From Imhoffiella fuscus (lineage in GTDB: Bacteria; Pseudomonadota; Gammaproteobacteria; Chromatiales; Chromatiaceae), in assembly GCF_042682685.1 (NCBI RefSeq), contig NZ_JBHUHX010000016.1:62001-126000 (forward strand): 64,000 nt of DNA. Reading direction: 5' to 3'. The position numbers and the translations under genes were made by a program. This document shows positions 9,655 through 17,059 of this stretch, one piece after another. The notes below the pieces were generated by a model. It did no database searches. It had not been told where the DNA came from and saw only the letters and a program-made list of their open reading frames with translations. Within the stretch, counting starts at the first letter, position 1. Each line of letters starts with the position of its first letter.

Positions 9655-10594
9655 ATCCATTCCTAACATTCGACGTGCCCTGCTGCATCCCCGGCACTGG
9701 CCCAGCTGGATCGGGGTCGCCTTCGTCTATGCGATCGGGCGGCTGCCCTTTCCCGTCCTCTGGGCGCTAGGGAGCCTATTCGGGCGGCTCGGCTATCTGC
9801 TCGCCGGATCGCGCCGCCTAGTGGCGCGGCGCAATCTGGAGCTCTGTCTGCCCGAGCTGGATTCCAAGCGGCGCGAGCGCATCCTGCGCGCCCACTTCGG
9901 CTGGCTCGGCGTGGCCGCCTTCATCCAGGGGGCGGTTTGGGGCGCCTCGCGTCGACGTCTGTCGCGGTTGGTTCGGATCCGCAATCGTGACTTCATCGAC
10001 GCCTGCATCGCCGAGGGGCGCCCGGTGATCGTCCTGGTGCCGCACTTCGTCGGGCTGGAACTGGGCGGTGCCGCCTTCACGGCGCTGGTCCACTCCGGGG
10101 TCTACATGTACCAGAAGATCCGCAATCCGGTGGTCGACCATCAGGTCAAGCGCGCGCGTCAGCAGTACGGAAGCGTTTCGGTCGAGCGCCAGGACGATCT
10201 TCGCAGCCTGATCCGCGAGATGAAGAAGGGAACGCCCTTCTTCTATCTGCCCGATCAGGACGGCGGACGGCGCGGCGTCTTCGTGCCATTCTGCGGCGTT
10301 CAGGCATCCACCGTCCCGATGCTGGGTCGTTTCGCCGGCATGACGGGGGCTGCGGTCATCCCCACGTTCGCCCGCTTCCTGCCGTGGGGCAGGGGGCTCG
10401 AGCTCATCTTCGATCCGCCGCTTGAGGACTTTCCGCAGGGGGATCCGCTGGCGGATACCGCACGTATGAACGCGGCCATCGAGGCGCGCATCCAGACCAT
10501 GCCCGAGCAGTATTTCTGGGTCCATCGTCGCTTCAAGACCCGTCCTGCGGGCGAGCCGCCCGTCTATCCACCGAAACGCAAGAGGCGCAGATGA
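9611..10594 (+). CDS. LpxL/HtrB-type lysophospholipid (lauroyl) acyltransferase
   Basis: A 327-residue member of the bacterial lipid A acyltransferase family. An N-terminal hydrophobic segment (about 32-55) is followed by the HxxxxE catalytic motif as HFVGLE (near residue 144), a KIRNP motif, and FYLPDQDGG followed by VFVPF, as in LpxL. It transfers an acyl chain from acyl-ACP to lipid A precursor at the inner-membrane face. It probably starts at GTG 9611 inside tamB, or GTG 9623; no ATG is available before the conserved region and no strong ribosome-binding site is visible, so translation is probably coupled to tamB. Its stop overlaps the next start (ATGA). The lipid substrate is inferred. 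Confidence 0.85.
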   Translation: MRVRVPTSSSNSRTESIPNIRRALLHPRHWPSWIGVAFVYAIGRLPFPVLWALGSLFGRLGYLLAGSRRLVARRNLELCLPELDSKRRERILRAHFGWLGVAAFIQGAVWGASRRRLSRLVRIRNRDFIDACIAEGRPVIVLVPHFVGLELGGAAFTALVHSGVYMYQKIRNPVVDHQVKRARQQYGSVSVERQDDLRSLIREMKKGTPFFYLPDQDGGRRGVFVPFCGVQASTVPMLGRFAGMTGAAVIPTFARFLPWGRGLELIFDPPLEDFPQGDPLADTARMNAAIEARIQTMPEQYFWVHRRFKTRPAGEPPVYPPKRKRRR

Positions 10595-11586
10595 GCATCG
10601 AGTCCGATTCCTCCGTTCCGGCGTCCGGTCCGCTGCGTTTGGGACGACCGCGCGACTGGGCGCTCGGCGCGGCCTTGCTGGCCGCGCTGGTGGCGGCCGT
10701 CCATTACAGCGTCGGTTGGGCCGATCTGCTCGCCCCCTGGCGCACCTTTCCGCCGGTTCTGCTCCTCTGGCTGTTCATGCTCACCTCGGCGAGCTATGCG
10801 TTGCGGGCGGTGCGGGTGCATGACTATTTCCGACCACGCTTCAGCGGCGCCTTCGCGGTGGTGCTGAGGCTGTCCGTGCTTCACAACACGGCCAACAATC
10901 TCATGCCCATGCGCACCGGTGAGATGGTCTTCCCCTGGCTGATGCGCCGCTATTTCGGTGAAGGCTTCCTGGACTCGGCTGCGGCGCTCATGTGGATCCG
11001 GCTACTGGACCTGCACTTCCTCGTCCTGCTGGCGCTGCTCATCCTGAACCTGAGCCATCCCTCCTGGATCTGGTGGGCCGCCGCCGTGCTCTGGGTGGCC
11101 GGGCTCGCGGTCATGCCCCGTCTGCACGGGTTGGCGTCTCTCGGCTTCCTGTCCGGCGCGGGCAAGGTGCGCGAGGTGGCGCGCCGGGTGCTGCTCGCCG
11201 TGCCGCGTCGGCCCTGGCTGATCGTCCGGGTCTATTGTTGGACGGGGCTCATCTGGACGCTCAAGTTCGCCGCCTTCACCAGCGTGTTGCGCTTCTTCCT
11301 GCCGGTCGATCTCTGGCGCTTGCTCACCGGCGTCATGGGGGCGGAACTGTCCAGCGTGCTGCCCTTCCACGGTATCGCCGGCAGCGGCAGCTACGAAGTG
11401 GCGGCGGTTGCGGCCCTGGTGCCGCTCGGTATCGATCCCAAGCTGGCCCTGGCCGGTGCCGTGAATCTCCATCTCTTTCTGCTCGGCAATACCCTGGTGC
11501 TCGGGGCGCTGGCCTTTTTGCTGCCTCGATCGGTCAAGGCGCGCGGGGCAGGGACGTCTCGGAATCGCGTCCCTGACGCCATGTGA
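10591..11586 (+). CDS. LPG-synthase-type transmembrane protein (UPF0104)
   Basis: A 331-residue polytopic membrane protein with about eight hydrophobic segments and the family landmarks of the lysylphosphatidylglycerol-synthase membrane domain: N-L-MPMRTGE near 105-112, and an ELSSVLPFHGIAGSGSYE stretch near 250. It lacks the cytosolic aminoacyl-transferase domain of MprF, so a lipid-flipping or lipid-handling role is likelier than lipid aminoacylation. It shares an ATGA overlap with the acyltransferase gene and closes the tamA-tamB-acyltransferase envelope operon. A second family member lies at 51926-52993 in a glycosylation operon. The exact substrate is unknown. Confidence 0.78.
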   Translation: MSIESDSSVPASGPLRLGRPRDWALGAALLAALVAAVHYSVGWADLLAPWRTFPPVLLLWLFMLTSASYALRAVRVHDYFRPRFSGAFAVVLRLSVLHNTANNLMPMRTGEMVFPWLMRRYFGEGFLDSAAALMWIRLLDLHFLVLLALLILNLSHPSWIWWAAAVLWVAGLAVMPRLHGLASLGFLSGAGKVREVARRVLLAVPRRPWLIVRVYCWTGLIWTLKFAAFTSVLRFFLPVDLWRLLTGVMGAELSSVLPFHGIAGSGSYEVAAVAALVPLGIDPKLALAGAVNLHLFLLGNTLVLGALAFLLPRSVKARGAGTSRNRVPDAM

Positions 11587-11665
11587 ATACGCGTTTCGAG
11601 AGGCGATTCAGGGCGTTCCTTTATTCGTATGTAAAAAAGTCGGGTTTTATCTTTGATAAATTCAA

Positions 11666-11693
11666 TTGATACCCACAGGAAAATACCTATATT
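11666..11693 (+). promoter_or_regulatory. Sigma-70 promoter of the sdh operon
   Basis: TTGATA (11666-11671), a 16-nt spacer and TATATT (11688-11693) sit in an AT-rich island 167 nt upstream of sdhC. The long leader leaves room for further regulation. The island also contains TTTGATAAATTCAATTGAT, which is close to but does not match an FNR site. Confidence 0.7.
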
Positions 11694-11859
11694 CTGGCGC
11701 GCTGCACAATAGGCCTTGGCTTGGCCGAGACCGACGTCGGGATAGAGGTTTCGAATCTCCATCGCGGAACATCCTGGGATTGCGCCAGCGTTAGGGTGAG
11801 CACGCCTCTCTCCGAGCATGCGTTGGCCATGTGTCCCGCGTTTCACCAAAGGTCCGAGA

Positions 11860-12240
11860 ATGCAAACATCCAGACCCGTTTTCCTGGAACTGTGGCGCAT
11901 CAAGCTGCCGCTTCCAGGTCTCGTCTCCATCCTCCACCGCGCTAGTGGAGTCCTGATGGTCCTGACCATCCCCTTCGCCGCCATCCTGCTGCACTTGGCC
12001 GCGTCCGGCCAGCAAGGCTTCGAGTCCGCTGCCGGCCTGCTCGATTCCTGGTGGGTCGGGCTGTTCCTGGTCGGGCTCGTCTGGAGTCTGATGCATCACC
12101 TGCTGGCGGGCATCCGTCATCTGGTCCTGGACATCGGTGTCGGTCTGGATCGTCCGGTCGCTCGAAGCACCGCCGCGACCGTTTTGGTTGCGGGCCTGGT
12201 CTCGTCCCTGTTGCTGCTCGTTCTGGGGGTGATCTCATGA
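11860..12240 (+). CDS. sdhC: Succinate dehydrogenase cytochrome b556 subunit
   Basis: A 126-residue membrane anchor with three transmembrane helices (about 29-50, 64-86, 104-124). It carries the SdhC signatures RPVFLELW, PGLVSILHRASG (quinone-site Ser/Arg region) and HHLLAGIRHLVLD, which includes the haem-ligand His. Together with SdhD it anchors SdhAB, binds haem b and reduces ubiquinone. ATG 11860 was chosen because the conserved RP motif follows directly; the upstream in-frame extension is unconserved. It overlaps sdhD by ATGA. Confidence 0.92.
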   Translation: MQTSRPVFLELWRIKLPLPGLVSILHRASGVLMVLTIPFAAILLHLAASGQQGFESAAGLLDSWWVGLFLVGLVWSLMHHLLAGIRHLVLDIGVGLDRPVARSTAATVLVAGLVSSLLLLVLGVIS

Positions 12241-12581
12241 GTCGTCAGGCATCCGGCCTCATGGCCTGGCTCGTTCAGCGCGCCACGGCGGTCTATCTCG
12301 CCTTCTTCGTGCTCTATCTGATCCTGCACTTCACCTTCGATGCCCCCGCCGATCATGCCGAGTTCGTCGCCTGGCTGCGTCAGGCGCCGGTCGCCATCGG
12401 CCTGCTTCTCTTCGTCCCCGTGCTGATCGCCCATGCCTGGGTCGGTATCCGCGACGTGCTGATCGACTATGTGCATGTGCTCGGCCTGCGTATGGGGCTG
12501 CTGATGTTGTTCGGCTTTATCTTCTTCGCCTCCGGACTCTGGGCCATCAAGGCGATCGTCACCGCTGGTATCGGAGGTTAG
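12237..12581 (+). CDS. sdhD: Succinate dehydrogenase hydrophobic membrane anchor subunit
   Basis: A 114-residue three-helix protein. It has the SdhD features LVQRATAVYL near the N-terminus and the haem/quinone segment HAWVGIRDVLIDYVH (about 62-76). It pairs with SdhC in the inner membrane as complex II anchor. Its start overlaps the sdhC stop (ATGA) and sdhA follows after 7 nt. Confidence 0.92.
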   Translation: MSRQASGLMAWLVQRATAVYLAFFVLYLILHFTFDAPADHAEFVAWLRQAPVAIGLLLFVPVLIAHAWVGIRDVLIDYVHVLGLRMGLLMLFGFIFFASGLWAIKAIVTAGIGG

Positions 12582-12588
12582 GTTTCGC

Positions 12589-14352
12589 ATGAGTCTTCCA
12601 ACACGCCATTTCGATGCTCTCATCATCGGGGCCGGCGGCGCGGGTCTGAACGCCGCGCTGCAGTTGGCGAGCGCCGATCTGCGCGTCGCCGTCGTCTCCA
12701 AGGTGTTTCCCACCCGTTCGCATACGGTCGCCGCTCAGGGCGGCGTCAACGCGGCCCTGGCCAACGTGATGCCGGACTCCTGGCACTGGCATATGTTCGA
12801 CACCGTCAAGGGTTCGGACTATCTGGGCGATCAGGACGCCATCGAATTCATGTGCCGCGAGGCCATCCCGACCGTCTATGAGTTGGAGCACGCCGGCGTG
12901 CCCTTCTCGCGTCTGGACAACGGCAAGATCTATCAGCGCGCCTTCGGCGGTCAGAGCCAGAACTTCGGCGGCGACCAGGCGGCCCGCACCTGCGCGGCGG
13001 CCGACCGCACCGGACACGCGATCCTGCACACCCTCTACCAGCAGAACATCCGCGCCCGGACCCATTTCTTCGACGAGTTCTTCGCGCTCGACCTGGTGCG
13101 CGACGCCGAGGGCGTCATCTGCGGCGCCCTGGTGCTCGAGATCGAGACCGGCGAGCCGCTGCTGATCGAGTCCAAGGCGACTCTGCTCGCCACCGGCGGC
13201 TGCGGCCAGGTGTTCCGCACCACCTCGAACGCCCACATCAACACCGGCGACGGTATGGCCATGGCCCTGCGCGCCGGCGTCCCGCTGATGGATATGGAGT
13301 TCTTCCAGTTCCATCCGACCGGCATCGCCGGCAAGGGCATGCTGATCACCGAGGGTACGCGCGGCGAGGGCGGCTATCTCGTCAATAAGGATGGCGAGCG
13401 CTTCATGGAGCGCTATGCCCCGCGCGCCAAGGATCTGGCGAGCCGCGACGTGGTCTCGCGCGCCATCGTCACCGAGGTCAAGGAGGGACGCGGCTGCGGC
13501 GAGAATGGCGACTACGTGATGCTCAAGCTCGACCATCTGGGCGAGTCGGTCATCTCCAAGCGACTGCCGGGCATCCGCGAGTCGAGCAAGATCTTCGCCG
13601 GGGTCGATCCGGTGGTCGAACCGATTCCGGTGTTCCCGACGGCCCACTACGCCATGGGCGGCATTCCGACCGACCGCTTCGGCCGCGTCGCCATGCCGGC
13701 GGGGCAGGGCTCGGAAGAGGTCGTGGCCGGTCTCTACGCCGCCGGCGAGTGCGCCTGCGCCTCGGTGCACGGCGCCAACCGGCTCGGCGGCAACTCGCTG
13801 CTCGACATCCTGGTGTTCGGGCGTCTCGCCGGTAAGGACATCATCGACTTCGTGCGCGAGAATCCCTACCAGCGTACCGTCGACTCGGCCAGCCTGGACC
13901 AGGCGATGGGCCGTCTCACCCGCTGGGATCAAAAGGACGATGGCGTTACGGTTGCCCAGATGCGCGCCGACTTCCGCAAGTGCATGGAGGACCATGCCGG
14001 CGTCTTCCGCACCGAAGAGGTGATGCAGGAAGGCTTCGAGCGTCTGTGCGAGTTGCGCGAGCGTCTTCCCGAGGTGCGTCTGTCCGATCACTCCAAGGTT
14101 TTCAACACCGCTCGGATCGAGGCGCTCGAACTCGAGAACATGATGGATGTGGGTCTGTCGATCGCGGTCTCGGCGTTGCATCGTCAGGAGAGCCGCGGGG
14201 CTCACTCCCGTCCGGACTATCCCGATCGCGACGACCAGGCCTGGCTCAAGCACAGCCTCTATTCGAAGGACGGCGACCGCATGGACTACAAGCCGGTGCG
14301 TACCAAGCCACTCACCGTCGAATCCTTCCCGCCGAAGGAACGGGTGTATTGA
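12589..14352 (+). CDS. sdhA: Succinate dehydrogenase flavoprotein subunit
   Basis: A 587-residue protein, the standard length. It shows the FAD dinucleotide motif GAGGAGLNAAL, the covalent-FAD histidine in RSHTVAAQGG (about residue 45), the substrate motifs QFHPTGI and TEGTRGEGG, the catalytic Arg region near LASRDVVSRAI, and GGNSLLD near 400. It oxidises succinate to fumarate in the TCA cycle and passes electrons to SdhB. GGAGGT precedes the ATG. The strong match to SdhA rather than FrdA includes the proteobacterial C-terminal RPDYPDRDD and MDYKPVRTKPL segments. Confidence 0.97.
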   Translation: MSLPTRHFDALIIGAGGAGLNAALQLASADLRVAVVSKVFPTRSHTVAAQGGVNAALANVMPDSWHWHMFDTVKGSDYLGDQDAIEFMCREAIPTVYELEHAGVPFSRLDNGKIYQRAFGGQSQNFGGDQAARTCAAADRTGHAILHTLYQQNIRARTHFFDEFFALDLVRDAEGVICGALVLEIETGEPLLIESKATLLATGGCGQVFRTTSNAHINTGDGMAMALRAGVPLMDMEFFQFHPTGIAGKGMLITEGTRGEGGYLVNKDGERFMERYAPRAKDLASRDVVSRAIVTEVKEGRGCGENGDYVMLKLDHLGESVISKRLPGIRESSKIFAGVDPVVEPIPVFPTAHYAMGGIPTDRFGRVAMPAGQGSEEVVAGLYAAGECACASVHGANRLGGNSLLDILVFGRLAGKDIIDFVRENPYQRTVDSASLDQAMGRLTRWDQKDDGVTVAQMRADFRKCMEDHAGVFRTEEVMQEGFERLCELRERLPEVRLSDHSKVFNTARIEALELENMMDVGLSIAVSALHRQESRGAHSRPDYPDRDDQAWLKHSLYSKDGDRMDYKPVRTKPLTVESFPPKERVY

Positions 14353-14360
14353 GGTTCGTG

Positions 14361-14381
14361 GGGTACGCCGGGCGCGTACCC
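14361..14381 (+). repeat. Hairpin in the sdhA-sdhB spacer
   Basis: Perfect 8-bp arms GGGTACGC (14361-14368) and GCGTACCC (14374-14381) sit in the 81-nt spacer, 9 nt after the sdhA stop. There is no T-run, so it would not terminate transcription. It may slow exonucleases or tune sdhB translation. Confidence 0.5.
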
Positions 14382-14433
14382 TTCAAGGTTTGAGCAAGAG
14401 GGCGCGCGGTGCGTGCCCCACGGGGTATCGACG

Positions 14434-15126
14434 ATGAGAATCAGCGTCTATCGCTACAATCCTGACACCGACAAGAAGCCTCGGATGCAGGATTATGAGG
14501 TCAAGACCTTCCAGGGCATGATGTTGCGCGACGTCCTGCTGGAGGTGAAGAAGCAGGACGAGTCCTTCAGTTTCCGCCACTCCTGCGGTGAGGGCGTGTG
14601 CGGCTCGGATGCGGTGAATGCCAACGGTCGCAACGTGCTGGCCTGCGTCACGGCCATCTCCGATCTGAAGCAGCCGATCGTGGTGCGTCCGTTGCCCGGA
14701 CGTCCGGTGATCCGCGATCTGGTCGTGGATATGAGCCAGTTCTACGAGCAATACCGGGCGGTCAAACCTTACCTGGTGCGTCACGATCCGGCGCCCGAGC
14801 AGGAGATCCTGCAGTCGCCGGCCGATCGCGACAAGCTCGACGGACTCTACGAGTGCATCCTCTGCGGCTGCTGCTCCACCGCCTGTCCCTCCTTCTGGTG
14901 GAACCCCGAGAAGTTCCACGGTCCTGCCGCGCTGCTGCAGTCCTGGCGTTTCCTCGCCGACAGTCGCGACCAGGCGACCGAGGAGCGTCTCGACGCGCTG
15001 GAGGGGCCTTACAAGCTGTTCCGTTGCCACAGCATCATGAACTGCGTCGAGGTCTGTCCCAAGGGGCTGAACCCGACCCGCGCGATCGGGCATATCAAGG
15101 AACTCATGCTCGACAAGGGGCTGTGA
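14434..15126 (+). CDS. sdhB: Succinate dehydrogenase iron-sulfur subunit
   Basis: A 230-residue protein with an N-terminal plant-type ferredoxin domain (RHSCGEGVCGSDA and the later C of NVLAC, binding [2Fe-2S]). The C-terminal domain has CILCGCCSTACP and CHSIMNCVEVCPKGLNP, which hold the [4Fe-4S] and [3Fe-4S] clusters. It relays electrons from SdhA FAD to quinone. ATG 14434 is preferred to an upstream in-frame GTG (14413) because the conserved protein begins there. The coding sequence ends directly against sdhE. Confidence 0.96.
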   Translation: MRISVYRYNPDTDKKPRMQDYEVKTFQGMMLRDVLLEVKKQDESFSFRHSCGEGVCGSDAVNANGRNVLACVTAISDLKQPIVVRPLPGRPVIRDLVVDMSQFYEQYRAVKPYLVRHDPAPEQEILQSPADRDKLDGLYECILCGCCSTACPSFWWNPEKFHGPAALLQSWRFLADSRDQATEERLDALEGPYKLFRCHSIMNCVEVCPKGLNPTRAIGHIKELMLDKGL

Positions 15127-15134
15127 CGCTCGCT

Positions 15135-15416
15135 ATGGAACCGTCTTCCCAAGACGCGGCGTCCGAGCTCAGACGGTTGCGCTGGCAGTGTCGGCGCGGC
15201 ATGCTGGAGCTGGATCATCTCTTGAGCCGATTTCTCGATCTGGGCTACGCCGATCTGGACGAGGGCCGTCGCGAGACCTTCCAGCGTCTGCTCGGCGAGC
15301 AGGATCAGCGTCTGAGCGACTGGTTCATGTCTCGCGCACCGGCCTCGGATGAGGCGTTGCAGGATCTGGTCGATCACATCCTCGACGTCGTGCGAGCGCC
15401 TGCTCCAGGCGGTTGA
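15135..15416 (+). CDS. sdhE: FAD assembly factor SdhE (YgfY/CptB)
   Basis: A 93-residue helical protein carrying the diagnostic RGMLELD motif (RGxxE, about 22-28) followed by the FLDLGY region and a C-terminal LVDHIL helix. It promotes covalent attachment of FAD to SdhA. The start is either ATG 15135 or GTG 15123, which overlaps the sdhB stop; AAGGGG at 15115-15120 does not settle the choice. Its position directly after sdhB and before ygfX agrees with the known gene pair. Confidence 0.88.
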   Translation: MEPSSQDAASELRRLRWQCRRGMLELDHLLSRFLDLGYADLDEGRRETFQRLLGEQDQRLSDWFMSRAPASDEALQDLVDHILDVVRAPAPGG

Positions 15417-15422
15417 GTTCGG

Positions 15423-15881
15423 ATGGGGGCGCACCGCGATCGCCCCCCGCTGGTGCTGCGACCGCGTCGATCCAGGCGTCTGCTGCTCTATGCGGTCTCG
15501 ATCCATGCGACGGCTGCGGCCGTCGTGCTGTTCCTGCCGATCGGTCTCTGGCGTCTGCCGCTCCTGAGCCTGATCCTTCTCGGTGCCATCCATGTCCATG
15601 CCGTCCATCTCGCCGGCTGGGCGCCTTGGTCGATTCAGACCCTGGAATGGCGCTCGGACGGTGCCTGGGCGTTGACCCTCAAGTCGGGCGAACGGCGTTC
15701 GGCGACACTGCTGCCCTCGACCTTCGTCAGTCTGCCTCTGGTGGTGCTGAACTTCCGCATCGGCCGTTGGGGGCGACGGGCGGTGCCGCTCTTCGCCGAT
15801 TCCCTGGAGCCCGACCGTCTGCGCCGGTTGCGCGTGCTGCTCAAGATCGAGGGGCGATCCGGCTCCGTTCCGACGGCCTGA
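15423..15881 (+). CDS. YgfX/CptA-like inner-membrane protein
   Basis: A 152-residue protein with two hydrophobic helices near the N-terminus (about 20-40 and 43-65) and a soluble C-terminal part containing a WSIQTLEWRSDG-like beta stretch. Gene order (six bases after sdhE), size and topology match YgfX, the SdhE partner. In E. coli the pair has been described as a toxin-antitoxin-like module acting on cell division proteins and is also linked to flavinylation. Sequence conservation in this family is low, so the call leans on context. Confidence 0.68.
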   Translation: MGAHRDRPPLVLRPRRSRRLLLYAVSIHATAAAVVLFLPIGLWRLPLLSLILLGAIHVHAVHLAGWAPWSIQTLEWRSDGAWALTLKSGERRSATLLPSTFVSLPLVVLNFRIGRWGRRAVPLFADSLEPDRLRRLRVLLKIEGRSGSVPTA

Positions 15882-15928
15882 TTCGGATAGACTGACGTCC
15901 GTCGAAATCCTGGGAGGAGAAAACTCGG

Positions 15929-16939
15929 ATGCGTGTCTTGGTCACGGGCGGGGCCGGCTATATCGGCAGCCATACCTGCGTGGAGTTGCTGGCGGCGGGC
16001 ATGGAGGTGGTCGTCGTCGACAATCTCAGCAACAGCAAGCAAGAGGCGCTGCGCCGGGTCCAGAGCATCGCCGGGCGTCCGCTCGGCTTCATTCGGGCCG
16101 ATCTGCGCGACCGGGCCGCCCTGGACGCCATCTTCGGCTCGCACGACTTCGATGCCGTGATCCATTTCGCCGGGCTCAAGGCTGTCGGCGAATCGGTGCA
16201 GAAACCGCTGGAGTACTACGACAACAATATCGGCGGTACCCTGCGTCTGTGCGAGGCGATGGCCGCCGCCGGGGTGAAGCGGATCGTCTTCAGCTCCTCC
16301 GCCACCGTCTACGGCGATCCGGCGAGCGTTCCCATCCGCGAGGATTTTCCGCTCTCGGCGACCAATCCCTACGGTCGTTCCAAGCTCTTCATCGAGGAGA
16401 TCCTGCGCGATCTCTGGATCTCGGATCCGCACTGGAGCGTCTCGCTATTGCGCTATTTCAATCCGGTCGGCGCCCATCCGAGCGGGCTGATCGGCGAGGA
16501 TCCGAACGGGATCCCCAACAACCTCATGCCCTATATCGCCCAGGTCGCGGTCGGCAAGCTGCCCGAACTGCGCGTCTTCGGTAACGACTATCCGACCCCG
16601 GACGGCACCGGGGTGCGCGACTACATCCATGTCGTCGACCTGGCGCGCGGTCATCTCGCGGCACTGCGCCGACTCCAGGGCGGACCTGGCGTCATGACCC
16701 ACAATCTGGGCACCGGACAGGGCTACAGCGTCTTGGAGATGGTTGCCGCCTTCGAGCGGGCCAGCGAGCGCCCCATTCCCTATCGCATCGTCGAACGCCG
16801 CGCCGGGGACATCGCTACCTGCTATGCCGATCCCGAGCGCGCCCGCGAGGAACTGGGCTGGCAGGCCGAATACGGCATCGACGCCATGGTCGCCGACACC
16901 TGGCGCTGGCAGTCCATGAATCCGCGCGGGTTCGATTGA
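15929..16939 (+). CDS. galE: UDP-glucose 4-epimerase
   Basis: A 336-residue extended SDR. It shows the NAD motif GGAGYIGSHT at 7-16, VVVDNLSNS, FAGLKAVGESV, FSSSATVYG and the catalytic YxxxK as YGRSK near 150, followed by LRYFNPVGAHPSG. It interconverts UDP-glucose and UDP-galactose for LPS and exopolysaccharide. GGGAGGAG precedes the ATG. It follows ygfX by 47 nt on the same strand, so read-through from the sdh operon is possible. A palindromic repeat lies immediately downstream. Confidence 0.95.
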   Translation: MRVLVTGGAGYIGSHTCVELLAAGMEVVVVDNLSNSKQEALRRVQSIAGRPLGFIRADLRDRAALDAIFGSHDFDAVIHFAGLKAVGESVQKPLEYYDNNIGGTLRLCEAMAAAGVKRIVFSSSATVYGDPASVPIREDFPLSATNPYGRSKLFIEEILRDLWISDPHWSVSLLRYFNPVGAHPSGLIGEDPNGIPNNLMPYIAQVAVGKLPELRVFGNDYPTPDGTGVRDYIHVVDLARGHLAALRRLQGGPGVMTHNLGTGQGYSVLEMVAAFERASERPIPYRIVERRAGDIATCYADPERAREELGWQAEYGIDAMVADTWRWQSMNPRGFD

Positions 16940-16954
16940 GGCGGTGCGACATGT

Positions 16955-17026
16955 TGTAGGATGCGATGAGCGTCGCGAATCGCATCATTCGCGATCGGTG
17001 CGGTGCGTTCCTCACCGCACCCTACG
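16955..17026. repeat. Palindromic interspersed repeat (REP/BIME-like) between convergent genes
   Basis: The left arm begins TGTAGGATGCGATGAG and the right arm, reverse-complemented, begins CGTAGGGTGCGGTGAG. The arms are imperfect inverted copies with G/A differences and there is an inner GCGAAT...ATTCGC palindrome. It sits 16 nt after galE and ends 34 nt before the end of the converging kinase gene. Elements of this look are common in Gammaproteobacteria. Copy number in this genome cannot be seen from one window. It may also act as a bidirectional transcription barrier. Confidence 0.65.
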
Positions 17027-17059
17027 GGTCTGGTGGTCGACGAATCCGGGCGTGCCCGA

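Noticed and set aside
11651..11671. FNR box upstream of the sdh operon
   Set aside because: TTTGATAAATTCAATTGAT does not fit TTGAT-N4-ATCAA with correct spacing; it overlaps the -35 box of a good sigma-70 promoter instead.
12559..14253. A 564-codon minus-strand open frame opposite sdhA
   Set aside because: sdhA is unambiguous on the plus strand; the antisense frame has low-complexity composition typical of third-position GC bias.
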